Source: Cystobacter ferrugineus
GTDB taxonomy: Bacteria; Myxococcota; Myxococcia; Myxococcales; Myxococcaceae
Length of the DNA stretch: 64,000 nt
Assembly: GCF_001887355.1 (NCBI RefSeq)
Contig: NZ_MPIN01000010.1
Coordinates: forward strand, 2,878 to 66,877
Reading direction: 5' to 3'
Position numbers and translations under genes: made by a program. Below, in pieces: positions 44,741-53,885 of the stretch (position 1 is the stretch's first letter; each line of letters starts with the position of its first letter). The notes under the pieces are model-generated. The model saw nothing but the letters and a program-made list of their open reading frames with translations. It searched no databases and had not been told where the DNA came from.

Positions 44741-45849
44741 GCCTGCAATCCCTGCTGCGTGACAAGCGCGTCCTGGTGCTGTGCGGCGCGGGCGGCGTGG
44801 GCAAGACGACGACGGCGGCGGCGCTGGGCGTGGCGGCGGCGCGCTCGGGCCGCAAGGTGCTGGTGCTCACGATCGACCCGGCGCGGCGGCTCGCCGAGGC
44901 CATGGGCCTGAGGGAGGGCGGCGCCGAGCCCACCCCCATTTCCCCCGAGCGGCTGTATGCCGGGGGCACGCCGGGGACGGGGCAGTTGGACGTGTGGATG
45001 TTGGACCCGCGCGTCGTCTTCGAGCGCTTCGTGCACCGGCTGTCGCCCACGCCCGAGGCGGCGCGCACCATCCTCGACAACCGGCTCTACCGCTTCCTGT
45101 CGGACCTGGTGGCGGGCATGCAGGAGTACGCCGCGGCCGAGGCGTTGGATCACTTCCTCGACGAGGGGAAGTACGACCTGGTGGTGCTGGACACCCCCCC
45201 GAGCCGCCACGCGCTGGACTTCCTGGAGGCACCGGGGCGGCTGGCGCGCTTCCTGGATGACCGGATCGTCTCGCTCTTCCTGCCGGAGGAGAAGGGGCGC
45301 GGGGGGAGGCTGTGGCGCAAGACGTCGCAGCTTCTGGGCAACGTGCTGGGGAGTATTTTCGGCGAGGGCTTCACCCAGGAGATGCGCGCCTTCCTGGGGG
45401 CCTTCAGCGGGCTGTTCGCCGGCATCCGGCTGCGCGCGGATCGGCTGCGCGAGCGGCTGTCGGCGAAGGACGCGGCCTTCCTGCTGGTGACGTCGCCGGA
45501 GCAGGCCTCGCTGGACGAGGCGTCCTTCTTCCGGGACATGCTGCACGAGAAGGGCCTGCCCTTCGCGGGCTACGTGCTCAACCGGAGCTGGGCGCGCGAG
45601 GACGGACTCTTGCCGCCCGAGGGGCTGTTGCGGCACGTGGAGGACGACACCGCGCGCGGCGGGGTGGAGGCGCTCATCCGCCTGGCCGAGCAGGAGCGGG
45701 CTCGGGCCGAGGTGCATCGGGGCTTGTTGCAGCGGCTGGCGGAGAAGCTGCCCGCGGGCGCGATCGCGGTGGCCGCCCCCGAGTCCGGGGGCGAGCTGGA
45801 GGACTTCGGGGGACTGGTGCGCCTGGGCGACGCGCTCGCCACGGGCTAG
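44737..45849 (+). CDS. ArsA/Get3-like ATPase, second of a tandem pair
   Basis: 370 residues. Deviant P-loop GAGGVGKT (17-24), switch II LDTPPSRHALDFLEAPGRL, and a long helical insert around GEGFTQEMRAFLGAFSGLFAGIRLRADRLRERLS, a region that in Get3 builds the client groove. VLTIDPARRLAEAMG is the A-loop-like motif. No CxxC zinc pair is visible. Prokaryotic homologues are often called anion-transporting ATPases on weak evidence; a role in tail-anchored or other membrane protein handling is possible. The stop overlaps the convergent NTF2-like gene by 4 nt. Confidence 0.8.
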   Translation: MSLQSLLRDKRVLVLCGAGGVGKTTTAAALGVAAARSGRKVLVLTIDPARRLAEAMGLREGGAEPTPISPERLYAGGTPGTGQLDVWMLDPRVVFERFVHRLSPTPEAARTILDNRLYRFLSDLVAGMQEYAAAEALDHFLDEGKYDLVVLDTPPSRHALDFLEAPGRLARFLDDRIVSLFLPEEKGRGGRLWRKTSQLLGNVLGSIFGEGFTQEMRAFLGAFSGLFAGIRLRADRLRERLSAKDAAFLLVTSPEQASLDEASFFRDMLHEKGLPFAGYVLNRSWAREDGLLPPEGLLRHVEDDTARGGVEALIRLAEQERARAEVHRGLLQRLAEKLPAGAIAVAAPESGGELEDFGGLVRLGDALATG

Positions 45850-46271
45850 GCCGGCGCGGTGGCGGGCGCCTCCGAGCGCGGCGCGCTGCCCCGGCTCAGC
45901 TCCAGGCCCAGCACGCGCGGATCGAAGTACGCGTAGAAGCGCGAGATGCGCTCGCCATCCCACTCGATGATGGACACGCCCTCGTAGCTCACCGCCGCGC
46001 CGTTGTGCGCGGTGCCGTTGGACTCCCACTCGAGCGCCACCCGGTCCCCGGATTCGATCATGTTGCGGAAGGTGGACTTCACCTGCCGCAGCAGGCCCTT
46101 GTACTCGCGCCAGAAGTCCCGGGCACCGTCCCTGCCGTGGAAGGTGCGCTGGGAGACCACGTTGCTTACCTGGGCGTCCTCGCCGAAGAGCGCCAGCAGC
46201 GCCTCCATCTCGCCCGTCTCCTCCAACCGCGTCAACGCATCCACGAAACGTCGTGCTCGTTCCATCGTCAT
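45846..46271 (-). CDS. SnoaL/NTF2-like polyketide-cyclase-fold protein
   Basis: 141 residues. The NTF2-like fold is suggested by RFVDALTRLEETGEMEALLALFGEDAQVSN, GRDGARDFWREYKGLLRQV, SGDRVALEWESNGTAHNG and SIIEWDGERISRFYAYFDP. The WDGxI motif is common in SnoaL-like small enzymes. No signal. The start ATG at 46271 follows GGGAGAGCCC. Function unknown. It is convergent with the ArsA pair. Confidence 0.8.
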   Translation of the reverse strand: MTMERARRFVDALTRLEETGEMEALLALFGEDAQVSNVVSQRTFHGRDGARDFWREYKGLLRQVKSTFRNMIESGDRVALEWESNGTAHNGAAVSYEGVSIIEWDGERISRFYAYFDPRVLGLELSRGSAPRSEAPATAPA

Positions 46272-46441
46272 GGGCTCTCCCGCTCTGTCTGGGTGAGGAG
46301 TCTTCTGATCCTCGACGGTGGGCACGACACGCACGTCCTGCCCGGCACACCGGCCGCCCGGCCGCCCCGCGAGCGGCGGACGCGGGGGCCGCCTCGTGCC
46401 AGAGCGAGCCCGGCGCCTGGGGAGCCCGCCAAAGGGAGCCC

Positions 46442-46482
46442 GCAAAAGCAAGGACCGCGGCCCGATACGGGCGCCGCGGTCC
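46442..46482 (-). terminator. Terminator of the LysM/GH19 gene
   Basis: Read on the minus strand, GGACCGCGG (46482-46474) pairs with CCGCGGTCC (46460-46452), with the inner CCCG-ATA-CGGG adding to the stem, then TTGCTTTTGC. It lies 56 nt past the stop of the endolysin gene. Confidence 0.7.
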
Positions 46483-46537
46483 AGGGGAACTCGACCCTGT
46501 CTCCCGGAGCAGGGTCGGTCCAGGGGGGCAAAAGCTG

Positions 46538-47647
46538 TCAGGTGAGCACGTCGAGCGCGCGCTGGTAGTAGGCCTCGCGGGAGGCCAGACCGTTGTAGCC
46601 ACCGTTGATGCGGCGGGTGACCTCGCGGAAGTTGCCCGCGTCGGCGTACTGGTTGAGGTTGCGGCTGTTCCAGAACCAGGCGGCGGTGCGGAAGCCCACG
46701 TCCGGGTCCGCGGCGCGCTTGGGATTGTTCTCCAGGTCGATGCCGAGCGCCTGACCGGCGGCGCGGTAGTTGTTGCGGCCGGTGAGCTGGATGGGGCCGC
46801 GGCCCTTGAAGCGCACGCCGTCGCCCGGCTGGGTGTTGCCGAGGTCGCGGCGGCCCTCGTAGGCGGCGCCCGAGGCGATCTCCTCCATGTAGCGGAACTC
46901 ACCGCTCTCGTGGGCGAGCTGCGCGAGGAAGGCGGCCTTGCGCTGGGGGGTGTTGATGCCGGCCTCGGCCATGGCGCGGTTGAGGTGGGGCAGGTACTGC
47001 TCGGCCTTGGCCTGGGACAGGTTGGGCATGATGCGCCGAAGCTGCGCGAGCGACACGCCGCCGCTCGAGCCGGGCTCGTTGCCGGGGCCCGTGACGGGGC
47101 CGGCGCCGCCCGTGGAGGGCTTGCTGGGGGCGGGCTCGAAGTGGTCGCCCCCGGGCACGCGCAGCTTCTGGCCCACCTGGATGAGGTTGGGGTTCCGGAT
47201 GCCGTTGGCCTGGGCGAGCGCGCTCACCGTGGTGCCGTAGCGCTGGGCGATGCCGCTGAGCGTGTCTCCGGAGCGCACGGTGTAGCTGCCGGTGGCCGGC
47301 GCGGAGGGAGCGCTGGGGGCGCCCGCGCCGCCCTTTCCGGGGATGGAGAGCCGCTGACCCACCTGGATGAGGTCGGGGTTCCGGATGCCGTTGGCCTGGA
47401 CGAGCGCGTTCACCGTGGTGCCGTGGCGCTGGGCGATGCCGCTGAGCGTGTCCCCGGAGCGCACGGTGTAGCTGCCGGAGCCGGAGCTGGGAGCACTCCC
47501 CCCACCGGGGACCGTGAGCTTCTGGCCCGCCAGGATGCGATTGGGGTTGGAGATGCCATTGGCCTGGGCGAGCGCGTTCACCGTGGTGCCGTAGCGCTGG
47601 GCGATGGCCGAGAGGGTATCGCCGCTACGGACAGAGTAGGTGCTCAT
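46538..47647 (-). CDS. Three-LysM GH19 chitinase/endolysin
   Basis: 369 residues. Three LysM domains (about 1-47, 59-103, 121-166) are nearly identical and are separated by Ser/Pro/Gly linkers. A GH19-like lytic domain (about 198-369) has Glu247 in LAHESGEF as the likely catalytic acid, YEGRRDLGN, and FKGRGPIQLTGRNNY. GH19 proteins cleave chitin or, in many bacteria and phages, peptidoglycan; LysM favours cell-wall use. No signal peptide is seen, as for the LysM protein at 36092. The start follows CGGAGCCCCCAAC. A terminator follows downstream. Confidence 0.88.
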   Translation of the reverse strand: MSTYSVRSGDTLSAIAQRYGTTVNALAQANGISNPNRILAGQKLTVPGGGSAPSSGSGSYTVRSGDTLSGIAQRHGTTVNALVQANGIRNPDLIQVGQRLSIPGKGGAGAPSAPSAPATGSYTVRSGDTLSGIAQRYGTTVSALAQANGIRNPNLIQVGQKLRVPGGDHFEPAPSKPSTGGAGPVTGPGNEPGSSGGVSLAQLRRIMPNLSQAKAEQYLPHLNRAMAEAGINTPQRKAAFLAQLAHESGEFRYMEEIASGAAYEGRRDLGNTQPGDGVRFKGRGPIQLTGRNNYRAAGQALGIDLENNPKRAADPDVGFRTAAWFWNSRNLNQYADAGNFREVTRRINGGYNGLASREAYYQRALDVLT

Positions 47648-47770
47648 GTTGGGGGCTCCGTGCGGAAGAAGGGGGAAAGGTGGGGAAGCTTTCTCCTATT
47701 CTCGCATCGGCTGAGAAACAGTTGCTTGGAGCCCGGGATTTTTTCCCCCTGGCCGCGCAAACCCCTGGAA

Positions 47771-48487
47771 TCACCGCACGGCGACCTCGCGGATGTCGAT
47801 GTCGTCCAGGGTCAGGCGACGCACCGCGTCAACGAATCGGTCGGTGGCGATGCGGATCGTCTCGAAATCGCTCAACAGGAACAGATCCGCGTCGGTGGGA
47901 AGCGAGTTCCCCTCCAGGACGGGCTCGTCTGGGAAGGGAAAGGAATCCCGGCCACATTTGGGACACGCGGGAGGCCGCTCTGGAGTGCACTCGGGATGCA
48001 GCCGACCCCGAGGAAAAAGCTCCAACTCCACCAGTTCCGGTGGCGCCGGCTGCTGGAACACCAGTTCCGCGCGCACCCCACGCAGTCCCCGCACGCCCTC
48101 CGCCCGCAGGCGCTCCAGCGCCTCGCGACGAATCAGATTCAGTCCGGGAGAGTGGAGGAAGAAGGAGCCAAAGGTTCCCTCGGCCGTTCCCACCAGCGGC
48201 CCCAACCGGGTTCCTGGACGCAACCGCGCGCCGACGGGCAGGAAGGGCTGAACCAGCGAACACAACCGGACGAACTCGTCGAAGGGCTCGGGTCTGGGCC
48301 TGGCGTACAAACCACGTTCGTCCCAAGCGGACAGATCCACACTCGGGTACGCCGCCAGTCCTCCCGCCCAGGTCGCGCCGCATTCAGGACAGCGCAGCCC
48401 GGGCAGACTCCCCCACTTATGGCGGGCGGCGAGGTCGCCGGTGTACTGGGAATCCCTGGGTGCACGCAGTTCGTAGAACCTCGTCAT
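47771..48487 (-). CDS. Double-CXXCG protein, SitI-like immunity protein
   Basis: 238 residues. Two CxxCG sites, CPECG and CPKCG, the family mark of the myxobacterial double-CXXCG proteins (TIGR02264), which include Sit immunity proteins. Opening MTRFYELRAPRDSQYTGDLAARHKWG is typical of the family. The paired gene on the same strand upstream is a sitA-like toxin, so this would neutralise the delivered toxin in recipient kin. The start is ATG 48487 behind GAGGTGATGTG. The ORF is intact although the toxin gene is not. Confidence 0.8.
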   Translation of the reverse strand: MTRFYELRAPRDSQYTGDLAARHKWGSLPGLRCPECGATWAGGLAAYPSVDLSAWDERGLYARPRPEPFDEFVRLCSLVQPFLPVGARLRPGTRLGPLVGTAEGTFGSFFLHSPGLNLIRREALERLRAEGVRGLRGVRAELVFQQPAPPELVELELFPRGRLHPECTPERPPACPKCGRDSFPFPDEPVLEGNSLPTDADLFLLSDFETIRIATDRFVDAVRRLTLDDIDIREVAVR

Positions 48488-48491
48488 CACA

Positions 48492-49175
48492 TCACCTCGG
48501 GGGTCGTCCTCCGTGGTACGGAACGATGAGTCCGGTCAATTGGAATCGATAGAGCAGCGCACCCGCGTGGCGGTAGATCTCCGCGGAAGAAGCGTCGGGC
48601 TGAGCCGTCATGAAGTCTCACCAGGCCTGATTCCACAGACCGCCCCGGGGCCCCGCGCCGTGGATCCGGATATGGACGGACTCTGGAATGAGGATGGTGT
48701 ACTGGTGGATGTCGGAGATTCCCTGGGATTGGAACCACTCCCGGAACTCTTGCGCTTGGGGCAAGAGGTGGTGGCGGGCCCAACGGCCCGGCGGGAGGGA
48801 GAACGGCAGCGGTTGGCGATCGAAGCGCCGGTTGACGCGAAACGTGAAGATGGGTTCGCGCTCCCGAGGCCATATGTGGGTCGGCCCCCACCAGCGGCGC
48901 GGGGCTGGTGAAGCACCCGGAAGCACGGGTCCGCCTCCGCCACGATACGCCAGCAGCACCTCACGGTGCGCCACGTCCCGGCAGCGGAAGAAGCCGCACT
49001 CCTCCTCGTCGTCTTCACGGCACGCCAGGACGAGGCTGCGCTCATCGGCACAGCCCTCCTCCCATGACGAGACTTCCTCGGCGGGAAAAGAGTCCTCGAC
49101 CAGGAGAGGGCCTGAACTCGCGCACGCGGCGAGCAAGCTCCCCAACACGACCCAGAATCGTCCCAGACTCCGCAT
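48492..49175 (-). pseudogene. SitA-like lipoprotein toxin broken by an in-frame TGA
   Basis: Residues 1-185 form a lipoprotein (MRSLGRFWVVLGSLLAAC with lipobox LAAC) of the SitA/TIGR02269-type outer-membrane-exchange toxins: RRWWGPTHIWPRERE, RWARHHLLPQ, HIRIHGAGPRGGLWNQAW. There it stops at TGA 48618-48620. The same frame continues after the stop with DFMTAQPDASSAEIYRHAGALLYRF and LTGLIVPYHGGRPPR to a second stop at 48492, the usual C-terminal end of the family. A single C-to-T change (CGA to TGA, giving WRDF) would restore it. Toxin activity resides at the C-terminus, so the protein is probably inactive, while the sitI-like gene is intact. Confidence 0.75.
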
Positions 49176-49205
49176 GGACCGCGGAGTCTAACCGCTCCCC
49201 ACCCG

Positions 49206-49790
49206 CTACTTCTCGGGCGGGAAGTCCTTGAGGATCTTCCCGACGGCGCTGTCGATGAGCTTCTGGCTCTTCCTGGCGTTCATGTTGTCGGCCAGGGTGG
49301 TCTCGGCCGTGCCGCGCCAGACGAGGTTGTTGGACTTCGCGTCCACCACGTCGAGGATGAGCGTGCCCTCGCGGTACTCGCGCACGCTGGCCGTGGGCGC
49401 CCCCGCGCCGCCATACGCCACCGGGCCGAAGAAGGGGTCGTACCAGGGATCCCAACTGTAGCCGTAGAAGTTGTTGATGACGTCCACGTCCACCCGCTTG
49501 TCGATGGCCCCGTGCCAGCCCAGCTTGAAGTCCGGGCTCTGGTTCTCATCCACCAGGCGGTAGCCGCGCTCGGCCAGCTCCCGGTCCACCGCCAGCCGGA
49601 CCCGGGACTGGATGATGGAGTTGTAGATGCGCGAGTCCGCGTCCTCCTTCATGGGCAGCCAGGAGTACGTGCGGTAGCTCTCGAGCGCCTGCACGGCACT
49701 GGGATCGAAGTTCGTCCGGGTCTGGATTCCCGAACAGGCGGCGAGCGCACCCACCAACACGGCTCCAGCCAAACGCGAGGACCAAGACAT
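49206..49790 (-). CDS. DUF4136-like lipoprotein
   Basis: 194 residues. Signal MSWSSRLAGAVLVGALAAC with lipobox LAAC. The DUF4136 outline is visible: FDPSAVQALESYRTYSWLP, IIQSRVRLAVDRELAERGYR, DFKLGWHGAIDKRV, EGTLILDVVDAKSNNLVWRGTA and LIDSAVGKILKDFPP. Members are outer-membrane or periplasmic lipoproteins of unknown role. The start at 49790 follows AAGGAGAACGAC. It lies upstream of the sitA-like gene on the same strand with a 30-nt gap. Confidence 0.8.
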   Translation of the reverse strand: MSWSSRLAGAVLVGALAACSGIQTRTNFDPSAVQALESYRTYSWLPMKEDADSRIYNSIIQSRVRLAVDRELAERGYRLVDENQSPDFKLGWHGAIDKRVDVDVINNFYGYSWDPWYDPFFGPVAYGGAGAPTASVREYREGTLILDVVDAKSNNLVWRGTAETTLADNMNARKSQKLIDSAVGKILKDFPPEK

Positions 49791-49934
49791 GTCGTTCTCC
49801 TTCACCGCACCACGGGTGTGGTGGTGTTGGGAAGGGTAGTCATCCCGCCCGTCCGGGAGCCCCGAGGGCGCGCGACGGCGCCGCCGCCGGGACTGGCTGA
49901 TTGCCCTCCAACCGACCCGGAGGACGGGGCGCGC

Positions 49935-52871
49935 TCACCCCGTCTGGGCGCCCACGGCGTCGCGGCCGGCGAGCCGCGCCACCGCCTCGATGAGCGCCGC
50001 GGGCTCCAGCGGCTTGGCCATGTGCACCTGGAAGCCCGCGCGGTAGGCCCGCCGCGCGTCCTCGGCGCCCGCGTAGGCCGTGAGCGCGATGGCCGGCACC
50101 CACTGGTCCCTCGCCTCGGCCCACGCGCGCACCCGCCGCAAGAGCGAGTGCCCATCCTCTCCCGGCAGGCCGATGTCCGACACCAGCACGTCCGGCAACG
50201 ACTCCTCCAGACGCGCCATCGCCTCGGCCGCCATGCCCGCCGTGTCCACCCGCGCGCCGCGCTCGCGCAGCATCATCGCGATGAGCTCGCGCGCGTCCGG
50301 CGCGTCCTCCACCAGCAGCACGCGCACCCCGTCGAGCTTCACCCCGGGCGCCGCCTCCACGCCCGGCAGCGCCTCGGCGCGCACCTCGGGCAGCACCGCC
50401 GGCACCGGCAGCGTCACCGTGAAGGTGGAGCCCCGGCCCTCGCCCGGACTCTCCGCCTTCACGCTCCCGCCGTGCAGCCCCACCAGGTGGTGCACGATGG
50501 CCAGCCCCAGCCCCAGCCCTCCGTGCTCGCGCGTGGACGAGCCGTCCGCCTGCCAGAAGCGCTCGAAGAGGTGCGGCAGGAAGTCCGCGCGGATGCCCTT
50601 GCCGGTGTCCGTCACCTGGAGGCGCGCCTCGCGCTCGCCGCGCGTCACCCGCACGCGCACGTGCCCGCCGGCCGGAGTGAACTTCACCGCGTTCACCAGC
50701 AGGTTCCAGCACACCTGCTGCAGGCGCCCGGGGTCGCCCACCAGCAGCGCCGCGCCCGTGGGGCCCACGTCCACCTCGAGCGCGAGCGACACCCCCTTCT
50801 GCTCCGCGTGCGAGCGCACCACCTCCACCGCCGCCTGCACCACGCCCACCCACTCCACGCCCTTCCTGTGCAGCGTGAGCTTGCCGGTGATGATGCGCGA
50901 GACGTCCAGCACGTCTTCAATCAACTGAGCCAGCGCGCGCGCGTTGCGCTCGATGACGCCGAGTCCCTTCTCCACCGCGCGCGCGTCCCCCTGGCGGCCG
51001 CGCAGCATCTGCGTCCAGCCGAGCACCGCCGTGAGGGGCGTGCGCAGCTCGTGGCTCATCACCGCGAGGAACTCGTCCTTGGCGCGGTTGGCCGCCTGCG
51101 TCTCCGCCATCAGCCGCGTGTTCTCGATGGCCACCGACGCCATGCGCGCGAGCTGCACGAGGATGGCCTCGTCCTCGGAGCTGAAGTCCCCCTCGTACCG
51201 GTCCGAGAGCTGGATGAAGCCGAGGTTCTTCCCATCCCGCCCCACCAGCGGAGCGCCCAGCCAGCCGCGCAGGGGCGGCAGGTGCGTCTGCCGGTCCGAG
51301 CCCCGCCACTCGGGGTGCGCCTCCAGCTCCGCCTGCGTCAGGCGCATGGGCAGGTTGAGCCGGCACACCCACGAGTAGATGCCCGTGCCGTCCAGCCGCG
51401 CCTCCTCCTCGCGCCACGCCGCGTACCGGTCCGACACCGACACGGCGGTGCTCGCGCGCGCCCACTCCCCCTCCAGCACGAGGCTGGTGAGCGCCTGGTG
51501 CGCGCCAATCACCTCGCGCGCCTGCCCGGTGATGGCCTTGAGCATGTGGCCGATGGAGTCCGCCTCGCTGATGACGAGCGCGGCGCTGGCCAGGCCCTGG
51601 AGCTGCGCGGCGTGGTGCTGCTCGCGCGCGAGCAGGCGCTCCAGCGCGGCCTCGCCCTGGCGCTGGCGCGTCACGTCCCGGTGCGCCCCCACCCACTCGC
51701 GCACCGAGCCATCCGGCTCGCGCACCGGCACCGCGCGCACCAGCATGTCGCGATACGCCCCATCCTGGCGCCGCATCCGGTACTCGTGGAGGAAGGGCGA
51801 GCCCGCGGACAGGCACTGGTTCCACAGGCGCACGGTGGACTCGCGGTCCTCCGGGTGCACCGCGTCCAGCCAGCCCCAGCCCAGGAGCTCCTCGGGTGTC
51901 TGGCCCGTGAAGGCGCGCCAGTCCGGTTGGTCCTCGACGAACTCGCCCGAGGGCGGCGTCACCCAGGTGATGTCCATGGAGGCCGCCACGAGCGAGCGGA
52001 AGCGCTCCTCGCTGTGCCCCAGGTCGCGCGCCAGGGCCTCGGCGGTGCGGCGCGAGCGCACCAGGTCCGTCACGTCGTAGGCGAAGATGGCCAGGCCCTC
52101 CACCCGCTCGGCGGCGTCGCGCTGGGGGTGGCAGGAGATGTCGAAGAACAGCTCCTCGGGAGCCTGGCCCGCCTCACGCGTGAGCCGCAGCGGCCGGGCC
52201 CGCCCCACGTAGGTGCTGCCCGAGACGTACACCCGGTCCATCATCTCCAGCAGGCCCTGGCCCACCAGCTCCGGCAGGGCCTCGCGCACCGGCAGCCCCA
52301 CCAGCTCGCGGTTGCCATGGAGGCGGCGGTGCAGGAGGTTGGAGAAGACGAAGCGGTGCTCGGGGCCCCGGGTGATGCACACCGCGGTGGGGCCCAGCAT
52401 CAACATGTCCTGGAAGCGGGCGCGCTCGCCCTCGATGGTCAGGCGCGCCTCGCTCTCCGCGGCGAGCAGCCGCACCCGCTCGTTCTCCACCAGGCGCCGC
52501 TCCGTCACGTCCCGCACGTAGATGGCCAGCCCGTCGCCCGAGGGCAGCGCCCGCGACTCCAGCCACATGCCCGCCGGGGCGAGGAAGTCCTCGAGCACCA
52601 CGGGCGCGCGCGCGGTCATCGCCCGGCGCCACGCCGGGGCGAAGCCGCTGTCGGCCAGCTCCGCGAGCGTCTCCCACAACACCCGTCCCAGCAGCACCTC
52701 GCGCGAGCGCCCCAACAGCCGCTCGAGCACGGCGTTGCACCACGACAGCCGCCACTGCGCGTCCACCACGAGGATGCCATCGGTGACACCATCGAGCAGC
52801 ACCGCTCGCTCCTCGTGCACGGGGCGCGCGAGGCCGCCGAGGGAGATTCTGGACGGCTCGTGGATGGGCAT
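49935..52871 (-). CDS. Multi-PAS/GAF hybrid histidine kinase
   Basis: 978 residues, soluble. Three PAS-like domains (about 20-130, 150-275 and 285-405; HPEDRESTVRLW with the PAC-like segment REWVGAHRDVTRQ) are followed by a GAF domain (about 430-585). The kinase core has His607 in SHELRTPL, HATPase_c (NLLVNAVKFT, DTGKGI, GGLGLGLAI) and a C-terminal receiver with Asp899 in VSDIGLPGEDG. It senses several unknown inputs and likely feeds a phosphorelay. The start is ATG 52871; a longer opening to 53057 lacks similarity. It is divergent from the Sco gene. Confidence 0.88.
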   Translation of the reverse strand: MPIHEPSRISLGGLARPVHEERAVLLDGVTDGILVVDAQWRLSWCNAVLERLLGRSREVLLGRVLWETLAELADSGFAPAWRRAMTARAPVVLEDFLAPAGMWLESRALPSGDGLAIYVRDVTERRLVENERVRLLAAESEARLTIEGERARFQDMLMLGPTAVCITRGPEHRFVFSNLLHRRLHGNRELVGLPVREALPELVGQGLLEMMDRVYVSGSTYVGRARPLRLTREAGQAPEELFFDISCHPQRDAAERVEGLAIFAYDVTDLVRSRRTAEALARDLGHSEERFRSLVAASMDITWVTPPSGEFVEDQPDWRAFTGQTPEELLGWGWLDAVHPEDRESTVRLWNQCLSAGSPFLHEYRMRRQDGAYRDMLVRAVPVREPDGSVREWVGAHRDVTRQRQGEAALERLLAREQHHAAQLQGLASAALVISEADSIGHMLKAITGQAREVIGAHQALTSLVLEGEWARASTAVSVSDRYAAWREEEARLDGTGIYSWVCRLNLPMRLTQAELEAHPEWRGSDRQTHLPPLRGWLGAPLVGRDGKNLGFIQLSDRYEGDFSSEDEAILVQLARMASVAIENTRLMAETQAANRAKDEFLAVMSHELRTPLTAVLGWTQMLRGRQGDARAVEKGLGVIERNARALAQLIEDVLDVSRIITGKLTLHRKGVEWVGVVQAAVEVVRSHAEQKGVSLALEVDVGPTGAALLVGDPGRLQQVCWNLLVNAVKFTPAGGHVRVRVTRGEREARLQVTDTGKGIRADFLPHLFERFWQADGSSTREHGGLGLGLAIVHHLVGLHGGSVKAESPGEGRGSTFTVTLPVPAVLPEVRAEALPGVEAAPGVKLDGVRVLLVEDAPDARELIAMMLRERGARVDTAGMAAEAMARLEESLPDVLVSDIGLPGEDGHSLLRRVRAWAEARDQWVPAIALTAYAGAEDARRAYRAGFQVHMAKPLEPAALIEAVARLAGRDAVGAQTG

Positions 52872-53082
52872 GACGGGCGTTCCTGGACGAGAACCCCTGG
52901 TTAGCAGAGCGCGTGGGCCCACGCCCCGGCCCGGGGGCCCGAGTGTTGAGCGCAGGCCGCTCCGAGGTGGGAGTAGCAAACACCTCGGCCACCTGAAGTT
53001 GTCCGGGGGGCGGGGAGGCGGCCTTCCCGGACGAGGCCTTGTGCGCTGGGAAGGCATCCGTTAGCAGTCGGGCCGCACCCCC

Positions 53083-53754
53083 ATGTCCATGTCCACTCCG
53101 TCCACTGACAGCGCTCCCGAGCCCTCGCCCTCCGTCCCCACCGCTCCGGCCCGCCGGCCCTGGCTGCCCGTGGCCGCGGGCGCCCTGTGCCTGCTGCTGC
53201 TGGGCGTCGCGTTCGTGTGGCCGCGCGCCCAGCCCCTCCAGCGCCTGGGCACGCTGCCGGACTTCACCTTCACGCGTCAGGACGGCCAGCCCTTCGGCCG
53301 CGCCGAGCTGCTCGGCCGGCCCTTCGTGGCCAACTTCATCTTCACCCGCTGCCCCACCATCTGCCCCGTCTTCACCCAGAAGATGGCGCAGGTGCAGAAG
53401 CGCACCGCGGCGCTGGGCCCCCAGCTCGGGCTCGTGTCCTTCTCGGTGGACCCCAAGTACGACACCCCCGAGCGCCTCACCGCCTACGCCGCCCGCTATG
53501 GGGCGGACCCCTCGCGCTGGAGCTTCCTCACCGGGGACTACACGCAACTGCAGGAGACCGTCGTCGGCGGCTTCAAGATCGCCATGGGCCGCAACAGCGA
53601 CGACGAGAACGACATCCCCGGCATCTTCCACGGCTCGCACTTCGTGCTGGTGGACGCCACGGGCGAAATCCGCGGCTACTACGACAGCGAGGACGACGAC
53701 ACCGTGGAGCGGCTCACCCGCGACGCCGAGCACCTGGTGCGCGGCGGCCAATAG
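53083..53754 (+). CDS. SCO1/SenC/PrrC copper protein
   Basis: 223 residues. One N-terminal membrane helix (about 26-46) anchors a thioredoxin-like domain with the copper motif CPTIC (Cys90, Cys94) and the distant His183 in HGSHFVLVD. GLVSFSVDPKYDTPE and FLTGDYTQL are family motifs. Sco proteins deliver copper to cytochrome oxidase CuA and/or have a thiol role. No oxidase genes are adjacent. The ATG at 53083 has no strong ribosome-binding site; a second Met two codons later is equally possible. Confidence 0.9.
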   Translation: MSMSTPSTDSAPEPSPSVPTAPARRPWLPVAAGALCLLLLGVAFVWPRAQPLQRLGTLPDFTFTRQDGQPFGRAELLGRPFVANFIFTRCPTICPVFTQKMAQVQKRTAALGPQLGLVSFSVDPKYDTPERLTAYAARYGADPSRWSFLTGDYTQLQETVVGGFKIAMGRNSDDENDIPGIFHGSHFVLVDATGEIRGYYDSEDDDTVERLTRDAEHLVRGGQ

Positions 53755-53885
53755 GCTCGAGTGCTGGAAAACTCCCGGAGGACCACACCGGACGGGCAGC
53801 CGGGCGTCATGTAGATGACGCACTGCTTCCTATCCTCGCCCCCGTGCATAGCTTGGCCGGGCAGCCAATCCAAAGGGGGACGCAC

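Noticed and set aside
46538-47647. Near-identical DNA segments suggesting a tandem repeat or CRISPR-like array
   Set aside because: They are the three LysM coding repeats of one protein.
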